DNA of 64,000 bases from Bacteroidales bacterium (GCA_023138875.1 JAGLOO010000024.1:1-64000); one strand, 5' to 3'; numbered from the stretch's first letter, positions 53,627 to 63,031 are shown. A program made the numbers and translations. The notes: generated by a model from the letters alone, not told the origin.

Positions 53627-54094
53627 TTAGATCATATACTCAGCAGGAACCTTTCCAAAGGTTTTTCGGATCCAGAGGTGGAATCTGTGGAAACCCTTTC
53701 CGTAAAACATCAAGGGGCAAAAACCATGCACAGCTTCTATATTGTTGCTCCCGCATATTTCGAGTGCTGTTTCTGAAGCAGATCCTTTGCCGATACCCCT
53801 GTGCATCCATACCCTTTGAATGGGTGTATCCACACACTGTTCAATAATTTCCTCTGTCAGACGGGGAGGTACAACCAGGATCAGGTTATGCACCTCTTCC
53901 GGCAGCTCTTTGATTGTGGGAATACAGGTTGTTCCTTCAATTTCTTCGCACCGGGGATTCACCGGGTACACCTTGTAACCCAGTTTGATCAACTCGGTCA
54001 TCAGGGTTTTTCCAAAGTTCTCTTTGTTGTTGGATGCGCCTGCAATGGCCACTTTTTTGTCATCAAGAAATGATTGTATGGTGTCTTTCATCAT
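53627..54094 (-). CDS. CoA-binding domain protein
   Basis: 155 residues from the ATG at 54094 (the frame is open to 54115). A stand-alone Rossmann-like CoA_binding domain of the YccU type: KKVAIAGASNNKENFGKTL, YKVYPVNPRCEEIEG, PIQRVWMHRGIGKGSASETAL and EAVHGFCPLMFYG. It resembles the nucleotide-binding part of succinyl-CoA synthetases. Its function is unknown in the family. Monocistronic. Confidence 0.9.
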   Translation of the reverse strand: MMKDTIQSFLDDKKVAIAGASNNKENFGKTLMTELIKLGYKVYPVNPRCEEIEGTTCIPTIKELPEEVHNLILVVPPRLTEEIIEQCVDTPIQRVWMHRGIGKGSASETALEICGSNNIEAVHGFCPLMFYGKGFHRFHLWIRKTFGKVPAEYMI

Positions 54095-54151
54095 TGGGAG
54101 TTTTTCTAATCCCAATTTATAAAAACTAAAGGAGAAAAGAAACGGTCAGCA

Positions 54152-54766
54152 TTAATCATCAACAGGTCCCAGGCCTTCTCTTACCACCTCGGGCTCTTCA
54201 CTGCTGCAATCGATGATGGTTGAAGGGACAATGCCGCCGTATCCTCCGTCGATGACAGCATCCACCAGGTCCCGGTACTCTTCATAGATCAGTTCAGGAT
54301 CAGTTGGATATTCCAGAATCTGGTCTTCCTTCTTCAGGGAGGTGGTAAGGATGGGATGTCCCAGTTTCCTGACGATCTCAAGGATGATGTTGTTGTCGGG
54401 GATCCGGATTCCGATTGTTTTCCGGTGGTGCTTGATGGATTTTGGTACCTGGTTGCTTGCAGTCAGGATGAATGTGTAGGGACCCGGCAGGTAGGATTTC
54501 ATCAACTTGAAGATCTTATTGTTCACATGCCTGGCGTAATCTGAAAGGTGACTCAGGTCAGAACAGATAAAGGCAAACCTGGCTTTTTCCGGTTTGATCC
54601 CCTTGATCCGGGCCACCCGCTCCACGGCCCGGGCTTTGGTAATATCACAGCCTATGCCATAGACCGTATCGGTGGGATAGATAATTACCCCACCATACTC
54701 CAGCAACTCAACAATTTTGTTGATGAGCCTGGGATCCGGATTCTGTTCATAGAGCTTCAGAAACAT
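54152..54766 (-). CDS. YrdC/Sua5/YciO family protein
   Basis: 204 residues. The YrdC fold signature is visible as GGVIIYPTDTVYGIGCDIT near the N terminus, KARFAFICSDLSHLSDY, YLPGPYTFILTAS, IGIRIPDN, and the final STIIDCSSEEPEVVREGLG. Families with this fold make threonylcarbamoyl-AMP for the tRNA t6A modification (TsaC/Sua5), while YciO paralogues have a less certain role. The single-domain length and motif style lean to YciO. Monocistronic. Confidence 0.9.
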   Translation of the reverse strand: MFLKLYEQNPDPRLINKIVELLEYGGVIIYPTDTVYGIGCDITKARAVERVARIKGIKPEKARFAFICSDLSHLSDYARHVNNKIFKLMKSYLPGPYTFILTASNQVPKSIKHHRKTIGIRIPDNNIILEIVRKLGHPILTTSLKKEDQILEYPTDPELIYEEYRDLVDAVIDGGYGGIVPSTIIDCSSEEPEVVREGLGPVDD

Positions 54767-54837
54767 TGTTTCAGGTTGAATCGCGTAAAAGTAGCATAAA
54801 TGCTTAATAAATGTGCTGTATTTTGTAATTTCAGCAA

Positions 54838-55371
54838 ATGCAACTACCTACCATACAAAGGAACAACTATGCGCTTCGGCCCTGGCATCCGGATGATGCC
54901 GGGTCACTGGTGAAACATGCCAATAATCCCAGTATTGCCAGAAACCTGAGGGATGGATTCCCCTATCCATATACCCTGCCGGAGGCAAAAAAGTGGTTGG
55001 ATATGGTGGGGAAGAACAGGGATGATTTGATCCTTGCCATCGAAGTGAACGGGGAAGCAGCAGGAGGCATTGGCCTCCACGGGTTGAAGGATGTATACAG
55101 GTACAATGCGGAGGTTGGATACTGGCTGTCAGAAGCGTTCTGGGGAATGGGGATCATCACTGATGCTGTGGGTGTGATGGTGGAGCATGCTTTTACACAG
55201 ACCAGGTGGTTGCGCCTGTTTGCCACCATCTATGAACACAATCATCCATCCATGCGTGTCCTGGAGAAAAATGGATTTAAAAAAGAGGCCATTCATAAAA
55301 AGACGGTCATGAAAGAAGGAAAATTGCTGGATGAGCACCTGTTCGCATTGCTGAAGGAGCACTGGATCTAA
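54838..55371 (+). CDS. GNAT family N-acetyltransferase (RimJ/RimL-like)
   Basis: 177 residues of the Acetyltransf_3 type. Typical features are YALRPWHPDDAGSLVKHANN, GGIGLHGLKDVYRYNAEVGYWLSEAFWGMGIITDAV (acetyl-CoA-binding region, written here only in part: YWLSEAFWGMGIITDAV) and SMRVLEKNGFKKEA. The substrate (protein N terminus or small molecule) is unknown. Its stop overlaps the end of the convergent rhomboid gene by 4 bp. Confidence 0.93.
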   Translation: MQLPTIQRNNYALRPWHPDDAGSLVKHANNPSIARNLRDGFPYPYTLPEAKKWLDMVGKNRDDLILAIEVNGEAAGGIGLHGLKDVYRYNAEVGYWLSEAFWGMGIITDAVGVMVEHAFTQTRWLRLFATIYEHNHPSMRVLEKNGFKKEAIHKKTVMKEGKLLDEHLFALLKEHWI

Positions 55372-56027
55372 CAGCACAAAGAATCACCCGGTTCCTGATC
55401 ATCAGACTTTTTTTCTTCATCGTTTTCAGGTTCTTCCTCTTCATCATCAAGGAGTGTGCTTTCCGGCTCTGGCCCCTGGTCCCTGTACACCACGGCAAGC
55501 ATTATTCCGGAAATGGCTCCTGTCAGGTGTGCTTCAAAAGAGACTTCAAAATCAAATGGAAGCAGGCCCCAGACCATGCCTCCATACCAGAAGACCACCA
55601 GAAGAGAAATGGCCATCAGGCTCCTCACCCTCCGTATTACACCGCTGAGAAACAGGAAAGCGGCCAGGCCATAAATGAGACCTGATGCTCCTATATGGTA
55701 GGCCTGTCTTCCAATGCTCCACAGAAGGATGCCTCCGATGAGGTAAATCAGGCCCCAGATCTTATAGGCTATGTCGCGATAGAAATAGAAAAGGGCCAGG
55801 CTGAGCAGGACGACCGGCATGGAATTATCTACCAGGTGTTTCCAGTCACCGTGTATGAGCGGGGAGAACAGGATCCCCTTCAAACCGCTCAAACGCCTTG
55901 GATAAACACCTGCTTCCACAAAAGAGATCTCCATAGCCATCTCGAAGAATTTGATGGCCCACAGCAGGAAAAGGAAGAAGGCCGGAAATACCAGGCTGTA
56001 TATGAATCGCTTTTTCTCTTCCGACAT
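55368..56027 (-). CDS. Rhomboid family intramembrane serine protease
   Basis: 219 residues with six predicted membrane segments. Catalytic Ser in HIGASGLIYGLAAFL and catalytic His in FEAHLTGAISGIMLA. The LIHGDWKHLVDNSMPVVLLS segment corresponds to the HxxxHLxxN oxyanion region. A very acidic C-terminal tail follows (LLDDEEEEPENDEEKKSDD). It cleaves membrane proteins. A TACCTTTG box ends 4 bases before the ATG, so its transcript may be leaderless. Confidence 0.92.
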   Translation of the reverse strand: MSEEKKRFIYSLVFPAFFLFLLWAIKFFEMAMEISFVEAGVYPRRLSGLKGILFSPLIHGDWKHLVDNSMPVVLLSLALFYFYRDIAYKIWGLIYLIGGILLWSIGRQAYHIGASGLIYGLAAFLFLSGVIRRVRSLMAISLLVVFWYGGMVWGLLPFDFEVSFEAHLTGAISGIMLAVVYRDQGPEPESTLLDDEEEEPENDEEKKSDDQEPGDSLCC

Positions 56028-56031
56028 AAAG

Positions 56032-56039
56032 CAAAGGTA
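56032..56039 (-). promoter_or_regulatory. -7 box at the start of the rhomboid gene
   Basis: TACCTTTG on the minus strand fits TAnnTTTG and ends 4 bases before the ATG at 56027. No well-spaced -33 element is seen. Confidence 0.4.
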
Positions 56040-56079
56040 TCTTTTTCTGATTTGCTATCTTTATCCATTAAAACACGCG

Positions 56080-57333
56080 ATGATGACAGAGATCCTGCTT
56101 GGAGTATTGATCCTTGTGTCCCTTACAACTTTGTTCCTGATGCTTTTCAGAAGAAAGGATAAGGAACGGGATCATTTCTCCCAATCCATTGAAGCTTCCA
56201 TCAAACGGTTGGAAGTGGTGTTTGAGCAGCTGGGAAAGTCCCTGAAGGACGACTTTCAGCGGAGCAGAGAAGAGGGACAGAATAATTTTGCACAGAACAG
56301 GATGGAGCTGGCTAAAACCCTGGAGGTGTTCCAGGGCAGGCTTGAGAAAATGAGGGAGACCATCGAGATCAAATTAAAGGATATCCAGATGGATAACAAT
56401 AAGAAGCTGGAAGAGATGCGCATGACTGTGGATGAGAAGTTGCAGGAAACATTGAATAAGCGGATCAGTGATTCCTTTAAACTGGTTAGCGACCGATTGG
56501 AACAGGTTCATAAAGGCTTGGGGGAGATGCAGGAACTGGCCACCGGGGTGGGCGACCTGAAAAAAGTGCTCAGCAATGTAAAGACCAGGGGTATCATGGG
56601 TGAGGTACAGCTTGGAAATATCCTCAAGCAATTCCTTGCACAGGATCAATTCGTCGAAAATGCAATGATCAGGCCGGGTAGCACCGAAAGTGTAGAATTT
56701 GCTGTGAGACTGCCGGGAAAAGATGACAGGGAGGAGGAGGTGCTGTTGCCGGTGGATTCCAAATTCCCCATGGAGGATTACCAGCGGTTGATGGAAATAT
56801 ATGAAAAAATGGAAATGTATTCCAGGGAGGATATCCAGAAGGCTGAAAAACAGTTCGATACCATCGTCAGAAAATCCGCTCAGACCATCAGTAATAAATA
56901 CATTGTTCCGCCGCTCACCACCAATTTTGCGCTGATGTTTGTGCCCACTGAAGGACTGTACGCCCAGATTCTGAGCCGAACCGGATTGTTTGAGACACTG
57001 CAGCGGGATTTTAATGTAACCGTGGTTGGTCCCTCTAACCTGGTGGCATTCCTCAGCAGCCTGCAGATGGGTTTCAGGACCCTGGCCGTCCAGCAAAGGT
57101 CAAACGAGGTTTGGAAAATACTCGGAGCGGTGAAGAATGAATTCGGCAGGTTCGAGGAGGTTCTGAAAAAGGCACAGAACCAGCTTAACCTGGCGTCAAC
57201 CAACATTGATAACCTGGTGGGAACACGGACCCGTCAGATCCAGCGAAAACTGAAAAATATCCAGGAACTTCCAAACAGTTCCACACAGGACATCCTTGAC
57301 CTTGATGAAGGGGAGGAGGATGAGTCAATGTAA
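56080..57333 (+). CDS. rmuC: DNA recombination protein RmuC
   Basis: 417 residues from the ATG at 56080. The frame is open upstream to 55951 but antisense to rhomboid. An N-terminal membrane helix (MTEILLGVLILVSLTTLFLMLF) precedes a long coiled coil (about 35-150) and the RmuC nuclease-like domain (KTRGIMGEVQLGNILKQFL, LPVDSKFPMEDYQRL, MFVPTEGLYAQIL, VVGPSNLVAFLSSLQMGFRT). The family limits inversions between short repeats. Divergent from the rhomboid gene. Confidence 0.95.
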   Translation: MMTEILLGVLILVSLTTLFLMLFRRKDKERDHFSQSIEASIKRLEVVFEQLGKSLKDDFQRSREEGQNNFAQNRMELAKTLEVFQGRLEKMRETIEIKLKDIQMDNNKKLEEMRMTVDEKLQETLNKRISDSFKLVSDRLEQVHKGLGEMQELATGVGDLKKVLSNVKTRGIMGEVQLGNILKQFLAQDQFVENAMIRPGSTESVEFAVRLPGKDDREEEVLLPVDSKFPMEDYQRLMEIYEKMEMYSREDIQKAEKQFDTIVRKSAQTISNKYIVPPLTTNFALMFVPTEGLYAQILSRTGLFETLQRDFNVTVVGPSNLVAFLSSLQMGFRTLAVQQRSNEVWKILGAVKNEFGRFEEVLKKAQNQLNLASTNIDNLVGTRTRQIQRKLKNIQELPNSSTQDILDLDEGEEDESM

Positions 57334-57384
57334 CGGGCTCAAATATCCTGTATAGATTTAATCCGAAATTTTTATGAGAAAACT

Positions 57385-57414
57385 TTTGGTGTGTTAATAT
57401 TATCTCTATATTTG
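57385..57414 (+). promoter_or_regulatory. Promoter of the ilv leader and operon
   Basis: TTTG at 57385-57388, 18 bp, then TATATTTG at 57407-57414, a match to the Bacteroidota promoter form with spacing one short of the usual 19-21. The start of transcription would be near 57419, giving a 14-base leader before the ATG of the leader peptide. Confidence 0.6.
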
Positions 57415-57432
57415 ACCCATGTTATAGAACAC

Positions 57433-57501
57433 ATGACAAAGAGTATTTTACATATCATTCTAGTGGTGGTGGTGCTGGTACTTATTCCAGGAGCAACCTG
57501 A
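57433..57501 (+). CDS. Branched-chain amino acid leader peptide of the ilv operon
   Basis: A 22-codon ORF starting ATG at 57433 and ending TGA at 57499-57501. From residue 5 it reads ILHIILVVVVLVLIPGAT, with 13 of the codons 5-18 being Ile, Leu or Val. Such Ile/Leu/Val runs are the hallmark of attenuation leader peptides such as those before ilv operons of enterobacteria. It lies between an ilv promoter-like sequence and a terminator that precedes ilvD by 28 bp. Scarcity of charged Ile, Leu or Val tRNA would stall the ribosome in this run. Confidence 0.85.
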   Translation: MTKSILHIILVVVVLVLIPGAT

Positions 57502-57543
57502 GAGTGGTATAAATCAGAATAAGAATTATACAAAGCCATTCTC
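57500..57543 (+). promoter_or_regulatory. ilv antiterminator hairpin
   Basis: GAGAGTGG (57500-57507), which overlaps the leader stop codon, is complementary over 8 pairs (one G-T) to CCATTCTC (57536-57543), the top half of the terminator 5' arm. Inside it TATAA and TTATA can extend the pairing. A ribosome at the stop codon would cover the first strand and free the terminator. A ribosome stalled on Ile/Leu/Val codons would leave it free to form the antiterminator. Confidence 0.75.
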
Positions 57544-57563
57544 AGAAAAGAGGATGGCTTTTT
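57532..57563 (+). terminator. ilv attenuator terminator
   Basis: A 12-bp stem (AAAGCCATTCTC with GAGGATGGCTTT, one G-T pair) with loop AGAAAA and a T5 tract, placed between the leader peptide and the ilvD ATG at 57592. It is mutually exclusive with the antiterminator described above. Confidence 0.88.
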
Positions 57564-57591
57564 CAGTATATAAAGGAAATATCTCACAGAG

Positions 57592-59418
57592 ATGAAGATT
57601 ACATACAGAAGTCATACCAGCACGATGGGCAGAAGAATGGCAGGAGCCAGGAGTCTGTGGCGTGCCAATGGAATGAAGGAATCACAATTTGGAAAACCAA
57701 TCATTGGTATTGCGAATTCGTTTACACAGTTTGTGCCCGGGCACGCACATCTTCATCACATCGGGCAGGATGTCAAGCAGATCTTTGAAGCCGCCGGCTA
57801 TTTTGCTGCAGAGTTCAATACCATTGCCATCGATGATGGGATTGCCATGGGTCATGATGGAATGCTCTATTCCTTACCCTCACGTGATCTGATTGCCGAT
57901 AGCATTGAGTATATGGCCAATGCTCATAAGGTGGATGCGCTTTTCTGTATATCCAACTGCGATAAGATCACTCCGGGTATGCTCATGGCAGCCATGCGAC
58001 TTAATATTCCTGTGATCTTTGTATCGGGTGGACCCATGGAAGCAGGCAGGGACGGAGATGAGGCCTATGACCTGATCGATTCCATGATCATGGCTGCCGA
58101 TCCCAGTGTGAGTGATGAAAAAGTAGCACACATTGAGAAATTAGCCTGCCCAACCTGTGGATCCTGCTCGGGTATGTTTACAGCCAACTCCATGAACTGT
58201 CTGAATGAGGCCATCGGACTTGCTCTGCCAGGCAATGGGACAATTGTTGCTACACATGTGGAACGTAAGAAGTTATTTGAGAAAGCCGCGTACCAGCTTA
58301 TTGAAAACACCCTCAGCTATTATCATGATGGTGACCAGTCGGTACTTCCGCGCAGTATTGCTTCATACGAAGCATTTGAAAATGCCATGACCCTGGACAT
58401 AGCCATGGGAGGTTCCACCAATACTGTCCTTCACCTGTTAGCTATTGCACATGAGGCAGAAGTTGAATTTACCATGAAAGACATGGACCGTCTCTCCAGG
58501 AGCACTCCTGTTTTATGTAAGGTTGCTCCCAGCTCTAAATACCATGTTGAGGATGTGAACAGGGCAGGAGGAATCATGGGCATATTGGCTGAACTTGACA
58601 GGGGTGGTTTGATGAACAGGGATGTATACCGGGTTGATCGGAAAACACTGGGCCAGGCCATCGAATGCTATGACCTGATCAATGCTGAACGATGTGACCA
58701 GATTGAGGATTTATATTCTGCCGCACCAGGAGGGATATTTAACCTTCAGATGGGTTCTCAGGAAAAAAGGTATGAGGAGTTTGACCTGGACCGGGTAGCG
58801 GGTTGTATCCGGAATATTGAAAATGCCTACAGTGTGGATGGTGGACTTGCGGTTGTCACTGGCAACATCGCCAGAAACGGTTGTATTGTAAAGACAGCTG
58901 GCGTTTCAGAGAATGTGCTGGTCTTTGAAGGTCCGGCAAAAATATATGATTCGCAGGATGATGCATGTGATGCCATCCTTCAGGGTGAAGTGATAGCGGG
59001 GGATGTGGTTGTCATTCGATTTGAAGGACCCAGGGGAGGTCCCGGTATGCAGGAGATGCTTTACCCAACCACCTATTTAAAATCCAGGAAGTTGGGAGAG
59101 AAGTGTGCTTTGATCACCGACGGTCGTTTCTCGGGAGGGACCTCAGGACTATCCATCGGACATATTTCCCCCGAAGCAGCAGACAGGGGTGAGATCGGTC
59201 TGATCAGGGATGGGGACATCATCAGGATCGATATACCGTCACGGACAATTGATGTTGTATTGGGGGAGTCTGAACTGGAGCGACGCAGGATCGAAGAGAA
59301 TCAAAAACCTTCGGGGTGGAACCCTGAACGTGAAAGGAATATTTCCGGGGCATTAAAGGCTTACGCAAGTATGGTATCCTCGGCGGACAGGGGAGCCATC
59401 AGACAAATCAAAGATTAA
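57592..59418 (+). CDS. ilvD: Dihydroxy-acid dehydratase
   Basis: 608 residues. Dehydrates 2,3-dihydroxy-isovalerate and -methylvalerate to the keto acids in valine and isoleucine synthesis. Iron-sulfur ligands are visible in [13 protein letters not shown] and [18 protein letters not shown]. Other IlvD/Edd signatures are [17 protein letters not shown] in part, [20 protein letters not shown], and [12 protein letters not shown]. First structural gene of the operon, 90 bp after the leader stop codon. ilvB follows 28 bp downstream. Confidence 0.97.
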   Translation: MKITYRSHTSTMGRRMAGARSLWRANGMKESQFGKPIIGIANSFTQFVPGHAHLHHIGQDVKQIFEAAGYFAAEFNTIAIDDGIAMGHDGMLYSLPSRDLIADSIEYMANAHKVDALFCISNCDKITPGMLMAAMRLNIPVIFVSGGPMEAGRDGDEAYDLIDSMIMAADPSVSDEKVAHIEKLACPTCGSCSGMFTANSMNCLNEAIGLALPGNGTIVATHVERKKLFEKAAYQLIENTLSYYHDGDQSVLPRSIASYEAFENAMTLDIAMGGSTNTVLHLLAIAHEAEVEFTMKDMDRLSRSTPVLCKVAPSSKYHVEDVNRAGGIMGILAELDRGGLMNRDVYRVDRKTLGQAIECYDLINAERCDQIEDLYSAAPGGIFNLQMGSQEKRYEEFDLDRVAGCIRNIENAYSVDGGLAVVTGNIARNGCIVKTAGVSENVLVFEGPAKIYDSQDDACDAILQGEVIAGDVVVIRFEGPRGGPGMQEMLYPTTYLKSRKLGEKCALITDGRFSGGTSGLSIGHISPEAADRGEIGLIRDGDIIRIDIPSRTIDVVLGESELERRRIEENQKPSGWNPERERNISGALKAYASMVSSADRGAIRQIKD

Positions 59419-59446
59419 TCAATTTTTCACTTAATACCTTAATCGC

Positions 59447-61180
59447 ATGCAAACACAAGTAAAAACGAAGGCTGATAAGGAGAAAGCTACCCCGAAGAAG
59501 ATGTCGGGAGCTGAAGCACTTATTCTGGGATTGCTGGAAGAGGAGGTGGATACCATATTCGGATATATTGGTGGTGCCATTATGCCGGTGTATGATGCCC
59601 TGTTAGACTATGAAGATCGATTAAAGCATGTCAGGGTGAGGCATGAGCAGGGCGCAGTCCATGCTGCCCAGGGTTACGCCAGGATCTCACGCAAACCGGG
59701 CATCTGTTTTACCACTTCAGGACCCGGAGCCACCAACCTGGTGACCGGACTGGCAGATGCCATGCTCGATTCCACACCCCTGGTGTGTATAACCGGGCAG
59801 GTGGGTGCACCATTGCTGGGATTCGATGCTTTCCAGGAGACAGATATGGTGAGTGTTTCCATGCCTATTACCAAGTGGAATTTTCAGATTACCAGTGCTG
59901 ATGAGATCCAGGATACGCTGGCCAAAGCATTTTTTTATGCCAATTCCGGACGGCCCGGACCGGTATTGATCGACATCACCAAAAATGCCCAGTTTGAAGA
60001 AGTAGAATTTAATTATAAGAAAATACAGCGGGTGAGGAGTTACGTGCCCAATCCCAAACCCAGTCCTGAATCTATCGACATGGCTGCAGAATTGATCAAC
60101 AATTCCAGCAAGCCATTTGTATTGTGCGGACAGGGTGTAACTATCTCCCGCGCTGAAGCAGAGTTTAAAGAATTTGTAGAAAAAGCCGGTATACCGGTGG
60201 CACATACGCTGAACGGAATTTCGGCATTCCCTTCAGGTCACCCGCTTTCAACCGGAATGCTTGGGATGCACGGCAATTATGCCCCCAATGTAAATACAAA
60301 CCAGTGCGATGTTCTCATTGCCATAGGAATGCGTTTTGATGACCGGGTAACGGGCAATGTTAATACCTATGCGAAGCAGGCCAAGGTGATTCACATTGAG
60401 ATTGATCCGGCTGAGATCGATAAGATTGTTAAAACGGATGTGGCCATCAACTCCGATGCCAGATTTGCCCTCCAGCAGTTGATCCCAAAAATTAAACCTG
60501 CTGAACATGCCGAATGGCTCGCCTCATTCGGTGAACTTGAGAAGGTGGAAAAGGCCAGGGTAATAGACAAAGATTGCTACTCAACTGGTCCCAAAATGCA
60601 TATGGGTGAGATCATCCACCAGATATCCGAAAAGACAGATGGATCTGCTATCCTGGTTACCGATGTAGGTCAGCACCAGATGGCGTCAGCACGATACTAC
60701 AAGTTCCGGGAAAATAACTCATGGGTTTCCTCCGGCGGATTGGGGACCATGGGATTCGGGTTGCCCGCTGCAATGGGGGCCAAGTTCACGGGGACAAAAC
60801 GACAGGTAGTGGTTGTTGTTGGTGACGGAGGATTTACGATGACTATTCAGGAGCTGGGCACAATTGCCCAGTATAATCTTCCTGTGAAAGTGATCCTGCT
60901 CAACAATCAATTCCTTGGAATGGTACGGCAATGGCAGGAACTCTTTTTTGATAGACGGTATGCAAGTACAGGGCTGACCAATCCCGATTTTATGAAAATA
61001 TCAGAGGGATTTGGAGTGCCTTCAAAAAAAATTACCGAGAGGGAAGAGCTGAGTCAGGCACTGGACGAGGCGCTGGCTCATGACGGACCATTTGTACTTG
61101 AGGTGGAAGTAGAGAAGGAGGGTAACATCTTCCCCATGATACCGGCCGGAGGAACAGTTTCAGAAATGCGTTTAGAATAA
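59447..61180 (+). CDS. ilvB: Acetolactate synthase large (catalytic) subunit
   Basis: 577-residue ThDP enzyme that condenses two pyruvates, or pyruvate and 2-oxobutyrate, to acetohydroxy acids. It has the catalytic Glu in [33 protein letters not shown], and the ThDP/Mg motif [14 protein letters not shown]...[13 protein letters not shown] short Lys-rich N-terminal tail ([17 protein letters not shown]) precedes the domain. It lies between ilvD and the regulatory subunit gene. Confidence 0.97.
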   Translation: MQTQVKTKADKEKATPKKMSGAEALILGLLEEEVDTIFGYIGGAIMPVYDALLDYEDRLKHVRVRHEQGAVHAAQGYARISRKPGICFTTSGPGATNLVTGLADAMLDSTPLVCITGQVGAPLLGFDAFQETDMVSVSMPITKWNFQITSADEIQDTLAKAFFYANSGRPGPVLIDITKNAQFEEVEFNYKKIQRVRSYVPNPKPSPESIDMAAELINNSSKPFVLCGQGVTISRAEAEFKEFVEKAGIPVAHTLNGISAFPSGHPLSTGMLGMHGNYAPNVNTNQCDVLIAIGMRFDDRVTGNVNTYAKQAKVIHIEIDPAEIDKIVKTDVAINSDARFALQQLIPKIKPAEHAEWLASFGELEKVEKARVIDKDCYSTGPKMHMGEIIHQISEKTDGSAILVTDVGQHQMASARYYKFRENNSWVSSGGLGTMGFGLPAAMGAKFTGTKRQVVVVVGDGGFTMTIQELGTIAQYNLPVKVILLNNQFLGMVRQWQELFFDRRYASTGLTNPDFMKISEGFGVPSKKITEREELSQALDEALAHDGPFVLEVEVEKEGNIFPMIPAGGTVSEMRLE

Positions 61181-61193
61181 TACTATAAAAAAG

Positions 61194-61754
61194 ATGAAGA
61201 AAGAATTCACAATATCCGTTTTCACCGAGCATAAGGTGGGACTCCTGCACAGGATCACAGTGATCTTTTTACGCAGAAAGATTAATATTGAGAGCCTGAA
61301 TACATCCGAATCGGAGATCAGGGGAATCTATCGCTTTACGATTGTCATCCAAACAACGGAGGATATGGCGAAGACCGTAACCAGGCAGATCGAAAAACAG
61401 ATAGGTATTTTGAAAGCGTTTTATCATACCCTGGATGAGATCGTTTACCAGGAGATCGCCCTTTACAAGGTGCCTACCGCTGCTTTTACCCATGGCGATG
61501 ATGTGGAGAAACTGATCAGGAAGCATAATGCCAGGATACTGACCATTGAACCGGAGTACATCGTTGTTGAGAAGACCGGTCATAAGGAGGATACAAAGCA
61601 ACTGTTCAGGGAGCTTGAACCCTATGGGATCCTCCAGTTCGTAAGGTCGGGACGTGTTGCCCTCACCAAGCAGATAAAGGAGATAACAGCCTACCTGAAA
61701 GAAATAGAGAAACACCAGGCAGCTACAGCAGATGAATTATTAACCTATCAATAG
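61194..61754 (+). CDS. ilvN: Acetolactate synthase small (regulatory) subunit
   Basis: 186 residues. N-terminal ACT domain for feedback inhibition by valine (FTISVFTEHKVGLLHRITVIF, RRKINIESLNTSESE), then the ALS_ss_C domain (HNARILTIEPEYIVVEKTGH, EPYGILQFVRSGRVAL). It lies 13 bp after ilvB and 12 bp before ilvC. Confidence 0.96.
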   Translation: MKKEFTISVFTEHKVGLLHRITVIFLRRKINIESLNTSESEIRGIYRFTIVIQTTEDMAKTVTRQIEKQIGILKAFYHTLDEIVYQEIALYKVPTAAFTHGDDVEKLIRKHNARILTIEPEYIVVEKTGHKEDTKQLFRELEPYGILQFVRSGRVALTKQIKEITAYLKEIEKHQAATADELLTYQ

Positions 61755-61766
61755 ATATAGAATAAA

Positions 61767-62819
61767 ATGGCAAAACTGAATTTTGGAGGCGTTGAAGAAA
61801 ACGTCGTAACCAGAGAGGAATTCCCGCTTTCGAAGGCACAGGAAGTACTTAAGGATGAAGTAATAGCAATCATAGGATATGGAGTGCAGGGACCTGCCCA
61901 GGCATTGAATCTCAAAGATAACGGTATAACCGTAATTGTGGGTCAGGCCCCTGAATTTAAAGAAGACTGGGAAAAGGCTGTAAAAGATGGTTTCATTCCG
62001 GGCGAGACCCTCTTTCCTATTGAGGAAGCGGCAGAAAAGGCCACGGTGATCCAGTACCTGGTTTCAGATGCTGCGCAGCGTGCTGTATGGCCGAAACTCA
62101 AGCCGTGCCTGAAGGAAGGAGATGCCTTATATTTCTCCCATGGATTTTCCATTACCTTCAAAGAACAAACTGATGTAATTCCCCCGGCAAACATAGATGT
62201 CATACTGGTTGCTCCCAAAGGATCCGGCATAAGTGTAAGGCGGAATTTTCTTGCCGGCACCGGGATAAATTCCAGCTATGCAATCTTCCAGGATTTCACC
62301 GGCAGGGCTGAAGAACGCACTCTGGCCCTGGGGATCGGAATCGGTTCCGGTTATTTGTTCCCGACCACCTTCGAGAATGAAGTCTACAGCGACCTTACCG
62401 GTGAGCGTGGTGTTCTCATGGGCGCCCTTGCAGGCATCATGGAAGCACAGTACCAGGTTTTACGCGAAAATGGCCACAGTCCCTCAGAAGCCTTCAACGA
62501 AACCGTCGAAGAGCTGACCCAGAGCCTGATCCGCCTTGTGGATGAGAAAGGGATGGACTGGATGTATGCGAACTGCAGTGCTACCGCACAACGCGGTGCA
62601 CTGGACTGGAAGCCGAAGTTCAGGGATGCCAGCCTGCCCGTATTCAATGAATTATACAAAAGGGTCAGAAGCGGGGAAGAGACAAAAGTAGTGCTTGAAA
62701 AAACCGGTCACGCAGATTACAAAGCCCATCTTTCAGCCGAGCTGAAGGAACTTCGGGAGTCAGAAATGTGGCAGGCGGGCGCCCAGGTAAGAAGCCTGCG
62801 TCCGGATGCGCAAAACTAG
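61767..62819 (+). CDS. ilvC: Ketol-acid reductoisomerase
   Basis: 350 residues. Converts acetohydroxy acids to dihydroxy acids with NAD(P)H. N-terminal Rossmann motif IIGYGVQGPAQALNLKDNG, substrate/metal residues in LYFSHGFSI, VAPKGSGISVRRNF and EVYSDLTGERGVLMGALAGI. The C-terminal knotted helical domain is intact. Last gene of the ilv operon. Together ilvD-B-N-C cover the shared valine/isoleucine steps except the transaminase and threonine deaminase. Confidence 0.96.
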   Translation: MAKLNFGGVEENVVTREEFPLSKAQEVLKDEVIAIIGYGVQGPAQALNLKDNGITVIVGQAPEFKEDWEKAVKDGFIPGETLFPIEEAAEKATVIQYLVSDAAQRAVWPKLKPCLKEGDALYFSHGFSITFKEQTDVIPPANIDVILVAPKGSGISVRRNFLAGTGINSSYAIFQDFTGRAEERTLALGIGIGSGYLFPTTFENEVYSDLTGERGVLMGALAGIMEAQYQVLRENGHSPSEAFNETVEELTQSLIRLVDEKGMDWMYANCSATAQRGALDWKPKFRDASLPVFNELYKRVRSGEETKVVLEKTGHADYKAHLSAELKELRESEMWQAGAQVRSLRPDAQN

Positions 62820-62856
62820 ATCAGAATATTTCTGGAGCATGTTCAATGAGATGCAT

Positions 62857-62888
62857 GTTGTCAGATACGCTTTTTCTTCTTAAATTTG
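62857..62888 (+). promoter_or_regulatory. Promoter of the SRP RNA gene
   Basis: TTG at 62858-62860, 20 bp, then TAAATTTG at 62881-62888 is a very good match to the Bacteroidota promoter form. Predicted start is about 62892-62893, exactly where the SRP RNA terminal helix begins. Confidence 0.68.
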
Positions 62889-62892
62889 TAAC

Positions 62893-62993
62893 TTGGGCAA
62901 GTCTTATACGACTAGCTCCTGCTGAATTCCCCCAGGACCGGAAGGTAGCAAGGGTAAGCGGTTGTAGCGGTGCGATATAAGTAGCTTGCCCAT
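62893..62993 (+). ncRNA. ffs: Signal recognition particle RNA (small bacterial type, 4.5S-like)
   Basis: About 100 nt between ilvC and the DUF4199 gene. The conserved SRP domain IV loop region is present as CAGGACCGGAAGGTAGCA at about 62933-62950, with GGAA tetraloop and symmetric/asymmetric loops. The ends pair as GGGCAAG (62895-62901) with CTTGCCC (62985-62991), closing the hairpin. It forms the scaffold for Ffh in co-translational membrane targeting. No Alu domain. A promoter is positioned precisely upstream. A T-rich stretch after 62992 may end transcription. Confidence 0.93.
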
Positions 62994-63031
62994 TTTACTA
63001 TTAATTAAACACCACCAAATAGATTAACATC

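Noticed and set aside
57419-57427. Earlier ATG before the ilv leader peptide
   Set aside because: ATG TTA TAG stops after two codons, so the leader start is at 57433.
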